Notes under the pieces: generated by a model | What the model was told of the DNA's origin: nothing | Database searches by the model: none | Seen by the model: the letters and a program-made list of their open reading frames with translations, nothing else | In this document: piece after piece, positions 1 to 10,553 of the stretch | Layout of the letters: the number at the start of each line of letters is the position of its first letter | How positions within the stretch are numbered: position 1 is the stretch's first letter | Virus record (IMG/VR): IMGVR_UViG_3300044911_000843 | Span: 1 to 62,701 of that record | DNA length: 62,701 nucleotides | Origin: a virus | Strand: one strand, 5' to 3' | Program-made: the position numbers and the translations under genes

Positions 1-3000
1 CCTCCGAGTAATCGAACAGCCACTTGTTCGCCTCGCGTACCGCCTGCTCCGCAGACATCCCGTTCGGATGTTCCTTGGTCTTGGTCTCCATGGCATGCAT
101 GATCTTGGCGATCTTGCCCCATGTCTCCAGCTTCTGGTAGAAATCGGTTACGCTATTGGCTCCCTTGAGAAGCCCGCGATATACCGCACGCCATCCAGCG
201 AACCCGTTCTGCTTGTTGACTTCCAGCTTCTGTAGTTCCTCCGAGATGGCGAACAGTTCCTGTTCGGTCATGCTGGCATTTCCGACACCGAAGTCCTTGG
301 CGATCTTGAAGTACTTCCCGCCAGCCCGCATGTCGGTCGCGGAACGAACCATGTACGTTCCCAGCTTATGGATCGGCACACCTGACAGGTGCAGCAGGAT
401 CATGTTCGATGCGACGTTACGCATCTGGGAAGGCGGGTTCAGCGGAACCTTGAGGGTCTTCCATAGGCTGGTCAGGCGGCTGATCTTGGAACCCCTGTCG
501 CCAAACCAGTTGTCCCATGTGTTGTCTGGGTTGACGAAGTTGTTGGTGCCAATGATGTCTTCCGCGATCTGCTTCTGGACGATCATCCCCCGTAGAGGAC
601 CATAGTCGTAGGAGTCGGGAAGCTTGGTGTACTTGCTCTGGTCGTAGTTGGTGCGGTTAAGAGCAACGATACCCTCGTTGGCAACCCTGTCCATGTCGTC
701 GGCAATCGCCAGCATCCCAGCCTTGCGGGTGGGATCGGGTTCTCCAATAATCCTGTCTGTCCGGATGTCCTCAGCTTCCCGCTTCAGCCAGTCAGCCGTT
801 ACCCTCTTCCCATTCCATGTCACCAGACTCTGGGGCAGTGCCCAGTCCGAGTTATTGGATACCTTGTTGAGGAAATCCATGACCGCAAGGTCGCGCTGCG
901 TCCGGTAGATTGCATGGAAGGTACGGACGCCGGGGTCTTTAATCTCGCCCATGGCGAGGAGTTCTTCTGGACTCTTGGAGCTACGCTTCTTCGCCCATGA
1001 CAGGTTCGCCTTGATGCCGGAACCCTTGATCCCAGATGCATCGAGAAGATACTTGAGATACAGGCGAGGCAGATAGCTATCGACGTTCTTCTCGGCAACA
1101 CTTTCCGGAAGCAGATTGTTGTCGATCAGCTTCTGCTTCAGTTCCCCGTTGATGTAGTTCTTCAGCCTGATCGTATCTGCCCGGATACTAGAGGGAATCA
1201 GATTGGTATCGGCATTCGGTGTATCGAAGTAGGTGTTGACCGATTCTTTCTGGGCAGAAGTCAGCTTGGCGAAGAGGTTCTTGTACTTCGTACCTTGCTC
1301 TGTTGCGGCGTACTGGCTGCCACCAAGAAGGTTCCGCAAATCCCTGTACTGTTCCGGATTAGAAATCTCCGAGAACGGATTGAAGAATTTCTCGACCTTG
1401 CGCTTTACGTTCTGCTTCCACGAAGCCTTGTTGATGGCGTAGATCGAGGTCGGGTTCTGGCCGGGGGTCTGCTGGGCAGCCTGTTGCAGGGTTATGCTTG
1501 CTGTAGCAGGGCTCTCCATTCCTCCAGCGTCTTCGCTCTCTCTAACCTGATTCTCCAGAGAGCGAACTCCTTTATTCCCTTCCTGTTGGCTGGCGTTGGG
1601 TTCATTTCCAACGCCATTATCATTGACTCCATAACCGCGTCCGGTGTCTTTTTCCAATCCGCTCCACGTATTGGTGTCTCCGAGTGACGCAGTATAATTT
1701 TCTGTATCTGGTTCATAATAGGCATCCGTCAAAGCGGTTATTTCTTTTCGATACGAAAAGACAAGGGCTTCAAGGTCATCAAGATGACCCCTCATTACAT
1801 CCGGTCCGGGAAGATCACCGATAGCAGAAGCTAGGTCGATTTCCTGAGAGGCAAAACTAGCGCCATGATTCCGTTCGATTTCATGAGATGCTTCATGAAT
1901 CATCAAGGCGTACCACTTGGCAGCTATGCCACGAGGAGATGTGGTTCTTCCTCCCGCAACAGTGCCCGCTCTTTGCAGAGCAAGGGGGTTAATGAAGAAC
2001 CCATTGAACGGAACCCTTGTACTTACTCCGCGATATTCCTTGTCCAAGGATACGCCGACAATCCTTTTGTCGCCAGAAACAAAAGCCGCAAAGTTCTTCT
2101 CCCCTCCCTCGCTCGCGACACGGCCCAGCGTAAAGGCAAAGTCCTTGACGATGGAACCAAACTTGGCAAAGAATTCTTGTGCCTTCTTGGGGTCAGTCCC
2201 GGATTTCTCTTTAGCCCGCTCGATAACATCGATGTTCAGGTTGGAGTGGAAATACGGATTGCTTGGATTGAGTTTGGCAGTATCGGAGGCGAAATTATTT
2301 TCAGCCATCATGGCTTCGGTTACAGTGGACTGCATCTCCTTCCACTTCCCGGAAGTCGAAGAACCAAGGGATGTGTATGGCATCTCCATAAGAGACGACA
2401 TCTTCTTCACATCTTCTGCAATCGCTCTGCGATTTGATTCGGCCATGATCGCTTGCGAAATGTTCCCTACATCTTTGGCAATCTGTGGAGCCCAGTTCTC
2501 TCTGTCCGTTCTGAACGGATAAACATCTCCTCCGGAGCGGGAGTCTTCAGCAGTCACATCCTGAACGGGACGATTGTTCGGAAGAACATTCACGATTGCA
2601 TCAATGACAGGGGATTTGCCGCCCACATCTTTGACGTTCCAATTAAACTGGGGCATGCCAGCACTGTTAACGGCAACACTCCCGCCGTATTTCTGCATGT
2701 CCTTCCCAAGAAATAGTTCAATCTTGCCCCAAGGAAAGTTCATCTGCTTGGGGGGAAGAAATTTATCCATATCTGTTGCTGATGATTTGTCATAGTCATT
2801 GGACCTCATCTCATCCGGATTGTTTTCCTTGGTGTTAGAATTATAGATATCAAAATTCCCAACGAATTTACTGTCGAGAATGTTGGGCCTTGAGTATCCC
2901 CCAAACATCTGGAACGGAGTCTTAGTTCCATCCTTGTTTTTCTTTTCCGAAGGGAAGGTAACTTGAACAACCGTGCCATTGGGCCTGTCGGGGGTATTGG

Positions 3001-6000
3001 ATACCCGCGCCTGAATCGGCACGTTGTTCGTCAGCATATTCTTGATGGCTTCTGGATTAGACCTGACTTCGGTCGTCACCCCATTGTGGGTGGTCTTGAC
3101 GTATATTTCCTTTGAGCCAAGCAGGAAGGCAATCTTCGCCAGACCATATCCACCGGAAGATTCCTGCGGAGACAGACCTTTCTTTTCTGTGCCAAACACA
3201 GTGAAGAAGGCTTTGGTTACGGTGGGAGTGGACATGCCAATACCATTGTCCTTGATGGTAACGGTATTGGTAGCATTGTTCGCAAAGATTTCGACCTTGC
3301 CGCGACCGTTCAGGGTTTTGTTCTTCTGTGCAGCCTTGATGGCATCGAATGAATTCTGGACGAGTTCCTTGGCTGTCACCTGATCAATGCGATCAGAGTA
3401 CATGGTCATACCAAGAACATTCAGGGCTTCTGCGGTAGAGAAGCCACCCTGAATGCTTATATTCTTTCCTTCTTTATCCTGACTGAACTTCTCAGCCACC
3501 CCACTGATTGGCAAGGGATCGGCATTCAGGGAGTACGATGTTCTCCCATCTGCGGCGGTCTTCTCATCGACACTGAACATGCGCTCATAGACTTGCATGA
3601 TATGTTCCGGCACCTCGATGGACTTGCCATCGGGGGTCCTGATGTCGGAAGCCTTGGCGTAGACACCCTTCAGCCATGTAGCGAACTGCTTGAAAATCTT
3701 TGTGAGGGCTGCCGTCGGGCCTCTTCCGCTATAGAGGAACAACTCGAAACCGCGAGCGAACTTCTCGTGCTGGGCGGTGGTGAAGGGTTCGCCCTTGTTG
3801 CCAACCCAATCCCTGATGGTCTCCACATCCTTGGCGATCTGGGAATGGAACGGTGCATTCTTGACCATGCTCCGCAGCCAGAGATGCGAAGACTCATGCA
3901 TGAACGAACTGACGTTGGCTGCCTTGTAGAGCCGGATGATGGCGCTGTTGGGCAGCAGTTCTATCTCGGCGTTGACGATGTTCTCGGCAGTCTTCTGGTC
4001 GGGGTTCTGCTTGAGAAGACGGTTTGTTTCATCGAAGGTGCCGCGATTGAACTGGCTCTTTGTCTGGCCGTCGTTAAAGGGCACCACATGCAGGGTGTCC
4101 TTGGTCATCTCCTCCATGTTGGAGAACTGCTGGCCTGCCTGTTGGATCAGGCCGTCGTAATTCAATTTCTTGGCAAGGTCCTGTATCAACTGGCCGAACC
4201 CGCCGAACTCAGGGTCCGGATCGACATGACCAAACTTCCTGATGATGTCGTATACATCCTTGGCACTGACATTCCCGGTATTCTGATACTGGTTGTTCAG
4301 GATATTGACCGGGCCAGCGACATCAGCATTAGGATGGCTGTCGGCAAGATCATTCAGCGCCTTGATCAGGCGGGTGTAGTCTCGCCCGGTGAAGTTGGTG
4401 CCGTTGGTCCGCATGTCCATGGGGTTGTTCAGTCGGACATAGACCGGCATCACCACGCCACTGGTGTCTCCAAAGATTTCCTTCTCGGCAATTGAGCGCG
4501 AGACGTTGTTACCTTCCTGCGCTTCCAGTGCGTCATACACCTTGTTCGGCAGGGACAGGAGCGCCTCAGGCCAATACTTCCCTTTCAGGACTTTCCCGAC
4601 AAAGCTGTTGGCATCCCATGGACCATTGTTTGCAAGGTATTCCGACAGGTACTTGGCTCTCTCCTCCTTGGGGAGGTTGGTCAGATAGTCATCTATCTCG
4701 GACGTTCTGCGATTTACACGGTGGACTGCATCGGGACCTTCACGGGTGCCGTAATTAGCCGAAGCATCACGCGGGTTTGTGCTGACGTAGAAGCCCTGAC
4801 CTAGGGCACCCGTCTTGTCTCCCTTGCGGGAGTTGACCCGCCTTATGTTCCCATGGGTGGTGCCATGGTAAGCTTTGAACACAGCGGGACCGCCGCGATA
4901 GTTTGCAGGCCTCTCCACCAGAGGGGCACCCTTGGCCCATCTCTTGAAGTTAGCCCACCATGTTCCGCGATCCTCGATCAGCCCTTCCTGAGGACCTTTG
5001 ATGTCCCCCTCCTGCTTGAGGATGTTGGAGCCCGAGTCATAGGTCCCACGGTTATGGACAGACTTGATCTGGTTGGCGTCCTTCAGAACAACCCAGACGC
5101 CGTTCCCGTAGGTAACTCCGTCGTATCCCTGACGCCGTAGCTGATTGAAGAAATCAGACTGAACCTTCTTGTACCCCATGGCACCAAGGCGTCCGCTTGC
5201 CTGATTCAGTTGATCCGTGTCGGCCCTAGTCATGGTGTAGGGATTTTCGATCCTGACATGGACCGGCATCACCCGCGAAGCGGTGTTGGTCTTCTCCATC
5301 TTCCAGCCAGCACCTTGGCGGTATCCCATGCTGTCGTTCTGCATGGCGTACTGAGACGCAGATTCAGGATCGGTGGTGAACCACGCACCATGGGGTCCAA
5401 CCTTGAAGCCAGAGAAGTCCTTATCCTTGGAGGTGCCGTGGTAGAGGGTGATGGGGGCACCATCTTCATTGGCTACCTTGCTGCGGCCAAACCAGTTACG
5501 GAATGCTGAACCCAACTGACTGAGGGTCGTCTTGTTCTTTGGCGGCCAATGATGATCAGTCGCAGCTTCAGCAAACTTCTTCGCCTCTGGCAGAGGCATC
5601 CCGTTGTTGTAAGCTTCGACAACTACCCTGTCGTAGTAGCTGTTGTCGTTCTCGGAGGGACGCTTGGCTGGATAGTTGGTCTGCGCTGAAGCGGACGTTG
5701 TTTTGGTGGGATACTTGGCTTCGGTTGTCTTGGTCGCCTCTGCAACAGGGTCCTTCACGCCCTTCTTCTGTAGCCGAAGGATTTCGTTGTTGAAGAACTG
5801 CGTCTTGCTCTGTTCTGGAGCAGCAGGCACCTCGGGGGCGGCGGTCGGCTTCTTCAGGAACTTCTTGGGTGGGGGTGCCGCTACCTCAGGCTGGGCATTC
5901 GGATCGCCGCCATACTGGACCGAAAGATTCTCCAGCTTGTACTCATCGAAGGCAGTCGTGCCCTTTAGCCTAGCCAGCGTCTCATAGCGATCTCGCCAAA

Positions 6001-7492
6001 TCTTGGCCATGGCATTGATCTGGATCGGATTGGCAGATGCCTTCTGGCCAGCCGCGATTTCCTGCTGGGCCACAGCCCTTAGCTGTTCCGCTATGTGATC
6101 GAAGACTTGCTGCCCGGTATTATCTTTCTTCCCAGCGGGGGCTTTGGGGGGAGGAGGAGGGGAAGGGGCTACAGGGGCCGCAGGCGGGGCTACGGGGGCC
6201 GCTGGAGGGGGTGCCGGGGAAGCCGGGGGTTGGGGGACAGCAGGACCGGAAGGCCCTCCAGCAGGCCCGGAAGGGCCACCCGGAGGGGGGCTACCCAGAG
6301 GGGGCTGTGTGTCATCCCCGCCATAGCCGGTGCTACCGGGCGTACCATCGTGGCGATCAGCCGGGTAAACCTGAGGAGCGTAAGGATTCGGGTATTCATC
6401 CGGACGCTCGATATAGGGAAGCAGCTTCTGAGGCGTGAGATCAGGAGCAGGCTTGGGTTCTCCCCATCCAGTGGATGTCGGGTCTAGGTCATGCCTTCCA
6501 GCGGGATATGTCTGAGGTGCCCATTCATTCGGGTACTCAGGCATATTGGGTCTGTATTCAAGCAGTCCTGCGGGTCCCGGAGGGGGAGTAGACGGAGGAG
6601 CAGGCGGGACGGAGGGGTCATCCGCCGTGGGGGATGGGTCGGCCTGCGGTTTCTTGATTCCCGAAGCACCACCACCCAGCAAACCCATGGCACCACCAAC
6701 GATACCAGAGTCTCGGATTTCTTTCCGAACCTCCGGGGGCATCGCGTAGGCCTTTTCTGGATTGGCCTGTAGAACCTCCAGCCACTGCTGCGCCATCTCT
6801 GTGAGACCCTCCGTAAGGCCTCCCTCGATGGCTTTAGCGGCCATACGGCTGACGGTCTTCTTGGCAATGGAAGCCGGGACCTTGAACAGTCCACCGAACA
6901 GGCCGCCCCCAAGCAGGGAGTCCAATGACGCTTGAGCCAAGGCAGTGCCACTCGCTGTGGCAAGGTCGGTATCGGCAAGCGGAACCTTGTTCTCTTCGGT
7001 CTGACGCTTGAGGTTAGAGCCAATGAATTGGGGTATCGCCGCAGCGGCACCGCCAATAAGGGAACCAGCCAGCGAACCCAGAGGACCGCCAGCGAGGCCA
7101 ATAGCGGCACCTGTGGCACCACCAGCCATGACGGGGGCCATGCTGGGCAGCGATGATACTGCCTGTTCATAGATGCCCTTGGCGCTATTCCATGTCCACG
7201 GGTTCTCCTCGATCTCGGTGAGGGGACGAGTAGCTTGACGGGCGTAGTTCTCTTGCGCCTGCTTCTCGACTTCCCCGGCCCACTCAGGCGCACCAACGGC
7301 ATGCAGGATGCGGGCTCCACCCGTCCGGAGATCACCCTTCAGGCCTTCAATGCCAGCACCGATCAGAGTCTCTTTGGGTAGAGGCGGGGGAGCGGGAGCC
7401 TTCTTACTGACGACGACCGGATCGTTCGCCCACCATTCATCTCCCTTGGAGGGAGACTGCCCAGCTATTGGATCATTCTCCCACCAACTCAT
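1..7492 (-). CDS. giant polyvalent virion/ejected protein (C-terminus beyond window)
   Basis: One open frame runs from an ATG at 7492 off the left edge, at least 2497 codons. Visible parts in order: a Gly/Ala-rich hydrophobic N-terminal region (about 110-175); a long Pro/Gly-rich linker (about 285-455); two ADP-ribosyltransferase-like domains, each opening with YHGT (near 682 and 873) and followed by GAWFTTDPESA and GQGFYVSTNPRDA; HESSH at 1199, a zincin-like site; a GHKL (HSP90/histidine-kinase) ATPase domain with KELVQNSFDA (about 1373), DNGIGM (about 1413) and GGYGLAK (about 1446); a second metal-type site HEASHE at 1866; and a C-terminal helical region like those of phage large polyvalent proteins. 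Such proteins are usually packaged and ejected with the DNA. ATG overlaps the upstream stop as ATGA. Domain functions are inferred from motifs; that it is ejected is inference. Confidence 0.85.
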   Translation of the reverse strand, partial: MSWWENDPIAGQSPSKGDEWWANDPVVVSKKAPAPPPLPKETLIGAGIEGLKGDLRTGGARILHAVGAPEWAGEVEKQAQENYARQATRPLTEIEENPWTWNSAKGIYEQAVSSLPSMAPVMAGGATGAAIGLAGGPLGSLAGSLIGGAAAAIPQFIGSNLKRQTEENKVPLADTDLATASGTALAQASLDSLLGGGLFGGLFKVPASIAKKTVSRMAAKAIEGGLTEGLTEMAQQWLEVLQANPEKAYAMPPEVRKEIRDSGIVGGAMGLLGGGASGIKKPQADPSPTADDPSVPPAPPSTPPPGPAGLLEYRPNMPEYPNEWAPQTYPAGRHDLDPTSTGWGEPKPAPDLTPQKLLPYIERPDEYPNPYAPQVYPADRHDGTPGSTGYGGDDTQPPLGSPPPGGPSGPAGGPSGPAVPQPPASPAPPPAAPVAPPAAPVAPSPPPPPKAPAGKKDNTGQQVFDHIAEQLRAVAQQEIAAGQKASANPIQINAMAKIWRDRYETLARLKGTTAFDEYKLENLSVQYGGDPNAQPEVAAPPPKKFLKKPTAAPEVPAAPEQSKTQFFNNEILRLQKKGVKDPVAEATKTTEAKYPTKTTSASAQTNYPAKRPSENDNSYYDRVVVEAYNNGMPLPEAKKFAEAATDHHWPPKNKTTLSQLGSAFRNWFGRSKVANEDGAPITLYHGTSKDKDFSGFKVGPHGAWFTTDPESASQYAMQNDSMGYRQGAGWKMEKTNTASRVMPVHVRIENPYTMTRADTDQLNQASGRLGAMGYKKVQSDFFNQLRRQGYDGVTYGNGVWVVLKDANQIKSVHNRGTYDSGSNILKQEGDIKGPQEGLIEDRGTWWANFKRWAKGAPLVERPANYRGGPAVFKAYHGTTHGNIRRVNSRKGDKTGALGQGFYVSTNPRDASANYGTREGPDAVHRVNRRTSEIDDYLTNLPKEERAKYLSEYLANNGPWDANSFVGKVLKGKYWPEALLSLPNKVYDALEAQEGNNVSRSIAEKEIFGDTSGVVMPVYVRLNNPMDMRTNGTNFTGRDYTRLIKALNDLADSHPNADVAGPVNILNNQYQNTGNVSAKDVYDIIRKFGHVDPDPEFGGFGQLIQDLAKKLNYDGLIQQAGQQFSNMEEMTKDTLHVVPFNDGQTKSQFNRGTFDETNRLLKQNPDQKTAENIVNAEIELLPNSAIIRLYKAANVSSFMHESSHLWLRSMVKNAPFHSQIAKDVETIRDWVGNKGEPFTTAQHEKFARGFELFLYSGRGPTAALTKIFKQFATWLKGVYAKASDIRTPDGKSIEVPEHIMQVYERMFSVDEKTAADGRTSYSLNADPLPISGVAEKFSQDKEGKNISIQGGFSTAEALNVLGMTMYSDRIDQVTAKELVQNSFDAIKAAQKNKTLNGRGKVEIFANNATNTVTIKDNGIGMSTPTVTKAFFTVFGTEKKGLSPQESSGGYGLAKIAFLLGSKEIYVKTTHNGVTTEVRSNPEAIKNMLTNNVPIQARVSNTPDRPNGTVVQVTFPSEKKNKDGTKTPFQMFGGYSRPNILDSKFVGNFDIYNSNTKENNPDEMRSNDYDKSSATDMDKFLPPKQMNFPWGKIELFLGKDMQKYGGSVAVNSAGMPQFNWNVKDVGGKSPVIDAIVNVLPNNRPVQDVTAEDSRSGGDVYPFRTDRENWAPQIAKDVGNISQAIMAESNRRAIAEDVKKMSSLMEMPYTSLGSSTSGKWKEMQSTVTEAMMAENNFASDTAKLNPSNPYFHSNLNIDVIERAKEKSGTDPKKAQEFFAKFGSIVKDFAFTLGRVASEGGEKNFAAFVSGDKRIVGVSLDKEYRGVSTRVPFNGFFINPLALQRAGTVAGGRTTSPRGIAAKWYALMIHEASHEIERNHGASFASQEIDLASAIGDLPGPDVMRGHLDDLEALVFSYRKEITALTDAYYEPDTENYTASLGDTNTWSGLEKDTGRGYGVNDNGVGNEPNASQQEGNKGVRSLENQVRESEDAGGMESPATASITLQQAAQQTPGQNPTSIYAINKASWKQNVKRKVEKFFNPFSEISNPEQYRDLRNLLGGSQYAATEQGTKYKNLFAKLTSAQKESVNTYFDTPNADTNLIPSSIRADTIRLKNYINGELKQKLIDNNLLPESVAEKNVDSYLPRLYLKYLLDASGIKGSGIKANLSWAKKRSSKSPEELLAMGEIKDPGVRTFHAIYRTQRDLAVMDFLNKVSNNSDWALPQSLVTWNGKRVTADWLKREAEDIRTDRIIGEPDPTRKAGMLAIADDMDRVANEGIVALNRTNYDQSKYTKLPDSYDYGPLRGMIVQKQIAEDIIGTNNFVNPDNTWDNWFGDRGSKISRLTSLWKTLKVPLNPPSQMRNVASNMILLHLSGVPIHKLGTYMVRSATDMRAGGKYFKIAKDFGVGNASMTEQELFAISEELQKLEVNKQNGFAGWRAVYRGLLKGANSVTDFYQKLETWGKIAKIMHAMETKTKEHPNGMSAEQAVREANKWLFDYSE

Positions 7493-10275
7493 GGCTTCGT
7501 CCTCACCGTTCCATCGGGGGCAGTGTATTGGGTGCCGGAAGGCATACGATCATAGGCAGATTTGGTTGTGGGTGATGTAGTCACCCGTCCGGACCTGTCG
7601 GCAATACCGCCGCGAAGCTGACTAAGGTCTCTAACAAGGGCGTGCATTGCAGCTTCTTGAGCCGCAATCCTTTCGCGGAGAGCCTTCTGTTCTTCCGGGC
7701 TGGCCCCACTCGTGCCCATGGCAGTAAGCAGACGCTCATTCCTGTCTATGGAGGTGGACAGGGTATTGATGGACGACTGAATGCTACCTGCTTCCCTTAG
7801 CGCACGGCTTTCTGCACGATCCAATACCCGCTCTTCGCGGGCATCGGCCCTAGCAGAGGCAGCATCAGACCTAGCACCAGCAGCGGCACCAGCAGCATCC
7901 CGTCTGGCTGCCGCCTTCTCCCGCATTTCTTCGAAATGCATCTTCACCTTGACGGCCATCTCAAGCTGTCTCTCGTCCCTGTTGGCGCGAGCAATCTGGA
8001 TGGCATTCTCGGCAGAGCGGATAGCCTGATTGGCGACACGGAACTCCTTCTCTGCCGCGCTCCATTCACTGATGCCAGCGGTTACGCCAGCAGAGATGTT
8101 GGACAGCGCATTGGAAGAGGTGCCACCAGCCATGGTCATGCCAGCTTTAAGCAGGGCCAGACCCTTGTCGCTTTCCCGGCCAGCCTTCAGGTCATCGCGC
8201 TCCTGCTGGTTACGGGCCTCAATCTCACCGAATCGATCTGGCAACTGCAAGCCACGGACCTGTCCGACGAAACCATCGAGATCAGGATTTAAAGCAGCAC
8301 CAATGCCACCATTAGGAGAGCCGCCGCCACGACGGCCATCACCACCGCTAGGTCCGCTTGCATCAGGAATACCTCCGCCCGGAGGAGAAATCTGTCTGCG
8401 CGAAGAAGGAGGGGGTTGAGCGCCCGGAACAACAGGTCCTTTGCCCTGAGGAATAGGTGCTTTGCCCGGAGCAAAACCTCCTTCATCAACATCTCCATTC
8501 GGGTTACTCAGGGCAGGCTCAAGCCGCCCGGTGTTGTCGATCCCTGCGGCGGGAATTCCAGCGGAAGACGCGGTCAGGTCTTTTTTCTTCTGCTCCAGAA
8601 CAGCATTCTTTGCTTCAATTTCCGCACGCTCGGCTTCTGTAGTTTGTGTGAACCAACTGGGTCTATTGCCTACCTGCTCCATAGTGAGCAAATCTTTTTC
8701 ACTAAAGACAGGCTCGGGCTTTTTATTCCATTGCTTCACCAATGGGTCCACAATGTTTCTTCCGAAAGCCGAAGAGCGCGGCTCAGACGGCAGAATATAT
8801 GTACCCTCTGGATAGGGATTGTATTGATTGCCTAGCGCGGGGTTGATGGGACCCGGTATTCTATTTTCAGACTGACGGGAGAGCGGATAAGGATTCGGGA
8901 GAATGGCATTGGGATTCTCCAATCCAATCCGTTCCCTCGTCGCTTCAGCATCGGCTACATCCTGTTCGGTGATAGCCGTTGGGCGAATGCTACGCTCAGT
9001 CGGCATACCCATTGCCCGCTGTGCGCGATACAGCCAACTCGGAATACCGCCGCCCTTGTCGAAGCGAACCGGACCACCGTCACCAAAGCGAACCGGACCA
9101 CCACGGTAATAGGTTGCACCAGTACCACCTCCAGTGCCGTCATCCCCGCTGTTCCCTGCTGACGCCGCGCCTGCACTCGCCGCGCTTGCGTCTGCCGCAG
9201 CCCCATCTGCTGCGGCACTGTTGCTAGAAGACGTTCCGCTGTCACTAGCGCCACCACTACCCGGTCCACCAGAGTTGGCACCGCCGAAGGTATCAATGTA
9301 CGAAACCGATTGATACGGGTTCATGTTGGAGGCACCGGCAATCCCAAGCCTTTGGTCGGTGATGCCGATACCTTTCAGGATATCCTGAATGGTCGTTGGG
9401 CCGGGAAGGGCTCCAGAGGAAGCCAAGGCTGCCTTCGTGGGCCTTAATGCTTCCTGTGCCTTGTCTGCTTCAATAGAAGAGAATGGACCAGTGATGGCGG
9501 GAATATTGTTTCCGCTGCTGGAAGGCAGTGCCATCTGACCAGTAATCATACGCCACAAATCCGGAACAGAAGTGTTTCCGTATATGACGCCGCCATTGTC
9601 ATAATGCACCGGACCGCCATCGGCAAAGCCCTTGAAGCCCAGCAGTCTTGGAACAGGACCAATCATAGAGTTGGCAAAGCCTTTGAAGCTGTCGCCAACA
9701 GACTGCCCTGCGATGATGCCAGCCAGCGGGCCAAGGGCTGCGGGGTTGAAGCTGCCATCTTCCTTCTTGAATCCAGCAAGGATATCCTTCTCGTCCTTGC
9801 GCGGAGGGGAGCTACCATTGTTTTGGCTGTTATAATTCCCAAGCGTTCCCATGGTGGCTCCAACAGCCGGTGTCGCGCCGGGGGCCATGATGGCACCGCC
9901 AGCCGCGAACTGCTGCTGCTGCATCGGAGCCTGCATCGGAGCCTGCATCGGAGCCTGCATTGGAGGCTGCATTGGAGGCTGCATCGGGGGCGGCATCGGC
10001 GGCTGTTCCCCTCCGGGGGATGAAGGCATCGCCCCGCGTACCGCCTCGCCGTACTTACCGACATCAGCACCACCAAGACCGCGAGAGAACTCTTCGGCCA
10101 TGCTGCTACCGGGCTTGCCCTGCAAGGACTGGTAACTGGCACGCATGTCCTTCCGGCGCTGGAGTTCGGAGAGAGCCAGATACGAAGGCAGCGCCCCAGA
10201 CGGATTGAGAAGCTCCTGCTGGAGTTGCTGGTCCGAAAGTTCCTTGGCGGAATTCTGCTGCTGAAGGATGTTCAT
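7489..10275 (-). CDS. Gln/Pro/Gly-rich internal virion protein
   Basis: The product has 928 aa. I chose the ATG at 10275 because it overlaps the upstream stop as TAATG and has a GGAAGTGAG-like ribosome site; an in-frame ATG at 10296 has none. It begins MNILQQQNSAKELSD, then has a Met-Gln-Pro repeat (about 93-120), several short GGPV-aromatic-x-x-GG motifs (GGPVHYDNGG near 220, GGPVRFGDGG and GGPVRFDKGG near 390-410), a low-complexity Ala/Ser/Gly stretch, and a C-terminal Ala/Arg/Glu-rich coiled-coil region (about 690-870). The GGPV motif recurs in predicted internal virion proteins of podoviruses. It is coupled by ATGA to the polyvalent gene, so both probably belong to the ejected core. No enzyme motif seen. 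Confidence 0.8.
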   Translation of the reverse strand: MNILQQQNSAKELSDQQLQQELLNPSGALPSYLALSELQRRKDMRASYQSLQGKPGSSMAEEFSRGLGGADVGKYGEAVRGAMPSSPGGEQPPMPPPMQPPMQPPMQAPMQAPMQAPMQQQQFAAGGAIMAPGATPAVGATMGTLGNYNSQNNGSSPPRKDEKDILAGFKKEDGSFNPAALGPLAGIIAGQSVGDSFKGFANSMIGPVPRLLGFKGFADGGPVHYDNGGVIYGNTSVPDLWRMITGQMALPSSSGNNIPAITGPFSSIEADKAQEALRPTKAALASSGALPGPTTIQDILKGIGITDQRLGIAGASNMNPYQSVSYIDTFGGANSGGPGSGGASDSGTSSSNSAAADGAAADASAASAGAASAGNSGDDGTGGGTGATYYRGGPVRFGDGGPVRFDKGGGIPSWLYRAQRAMGMPTERSIRPTAITEQDVADAEATRERIGLENPNAILPNPYPLSRQSENRIPGPINPALGNQYNPYPEGTYILPSEPRSSAFGRNIVDPLVKQWNKKPEPVFSEKDLLTMEQVGNRPSWFTQTTEAERAEIEAKNAVLEQKKKDLTASSAGIPAAGIDNTGRLEPALSNPNGDVDEGGFAPGKAPIPQGKGPVVPGAQPPPSSRRQISPPGGGIPDASGPSGGDGRRGGGSPNGGIGAALNPDLDGFVGQVRGLQLPDRFGEIEARNQQERDDLKAGRESDKGLALLKAGMTMAGGTSSNALSNISAGVTAGISEWSAAEKEFRVANQAIRSAENAIQIARANRDERQLEMAVKVKMHFEEMREKAAARRDAAGAAAGARSDAASARADAREERVLDRAESRALREAGSIQSSINTLSTSIDRNERLLTAMGTSGASPEEQKALRERIAAQEAAMHALVRDLSQLRGGIADRSGRVTTSPTTKSAYDRMPSGTQYTAPDGTVRTKP
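9921..10004 (-). repeat. 12-bp tandem repeat, 7 units (Met-Gln-Pro repeat)
   Basis: Seven consecutive 12-bp units on the plus strand: GCATCGGAGCCT three times, GCATTGGAGGCT twice, then two diverged copies. On the coding strand they encode a four-residue Met-Gln-Ala/Pro-Pro repeat inside the 928-aa virion protein. Copy number could vary by slippage. Confidence 0.9.
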
Positions 10276-10553
10276 TAGTGTCTCACTTCCGACCATTCGG
10301 TAGGGAACAACGGCTGCGATTTTTGTGCATCACGGAAAGACCAAGAGTCATTTTTCCTGATGCAGATTACATCTGAGGTGCCGTCCACAAAGATGTGAAT
10401 AAGCAAGACTTCCGGGTCTACCTTCAGAAAAATATCGATACATGCCTCGGACATACGGCACCCTTCTTCGACCGCAAAGATAAGACCCTCTTTGGTTGCG
10501 AAGTTATAGGAGATGCCCATAACCCCACAGGTGCAGTGCGTCCCGTGGGCCAT
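10275..10553 (-). CDS. hypothetical 92-aa protein
   Basis: The ATG at 10553 overlaps the upstream stop as TAATG and its own stop overlaps the next start the same way, so it sits in a fully coupled string of virion genes. It has three early Cys residues (CTCG, then GC) and a hydrophobic beta-rich middle (PEVLLIHIFVDGT). I do not recognise the family. Context suggests a minor virion or assembly factor. Confidence 0.7.
   Translation of the reverse strand: MAHGTHCTCGVMGISYNFATKEGLIFAVEEGCRMSEACIDIFLKVDPEVLLIHIFVDGTSDVICIRKNDSWSFRDAQKSQPLFPTEWSEVRH

Noticed and set aside
3593-4495. 300-aa plus-strand frame opposite the polyvalent gene
   Set aside because: The minus strand carries a continuous motif-rich protein here (HESSH region); the plus frame has no domain and no SD context.
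6484-7335. 283-aa minus-strand frame rich in Arg/Pro/Ser
   Set aside because: Out of phase with the polyvalent gene, low-complexity composition typical of a shadow frame of a Pro/Gly-rich region.
9921-10004. CRISPR array
   Set aside because: Short contiguous 12-bp tandem repeats without spacers, in frame in a coding region.
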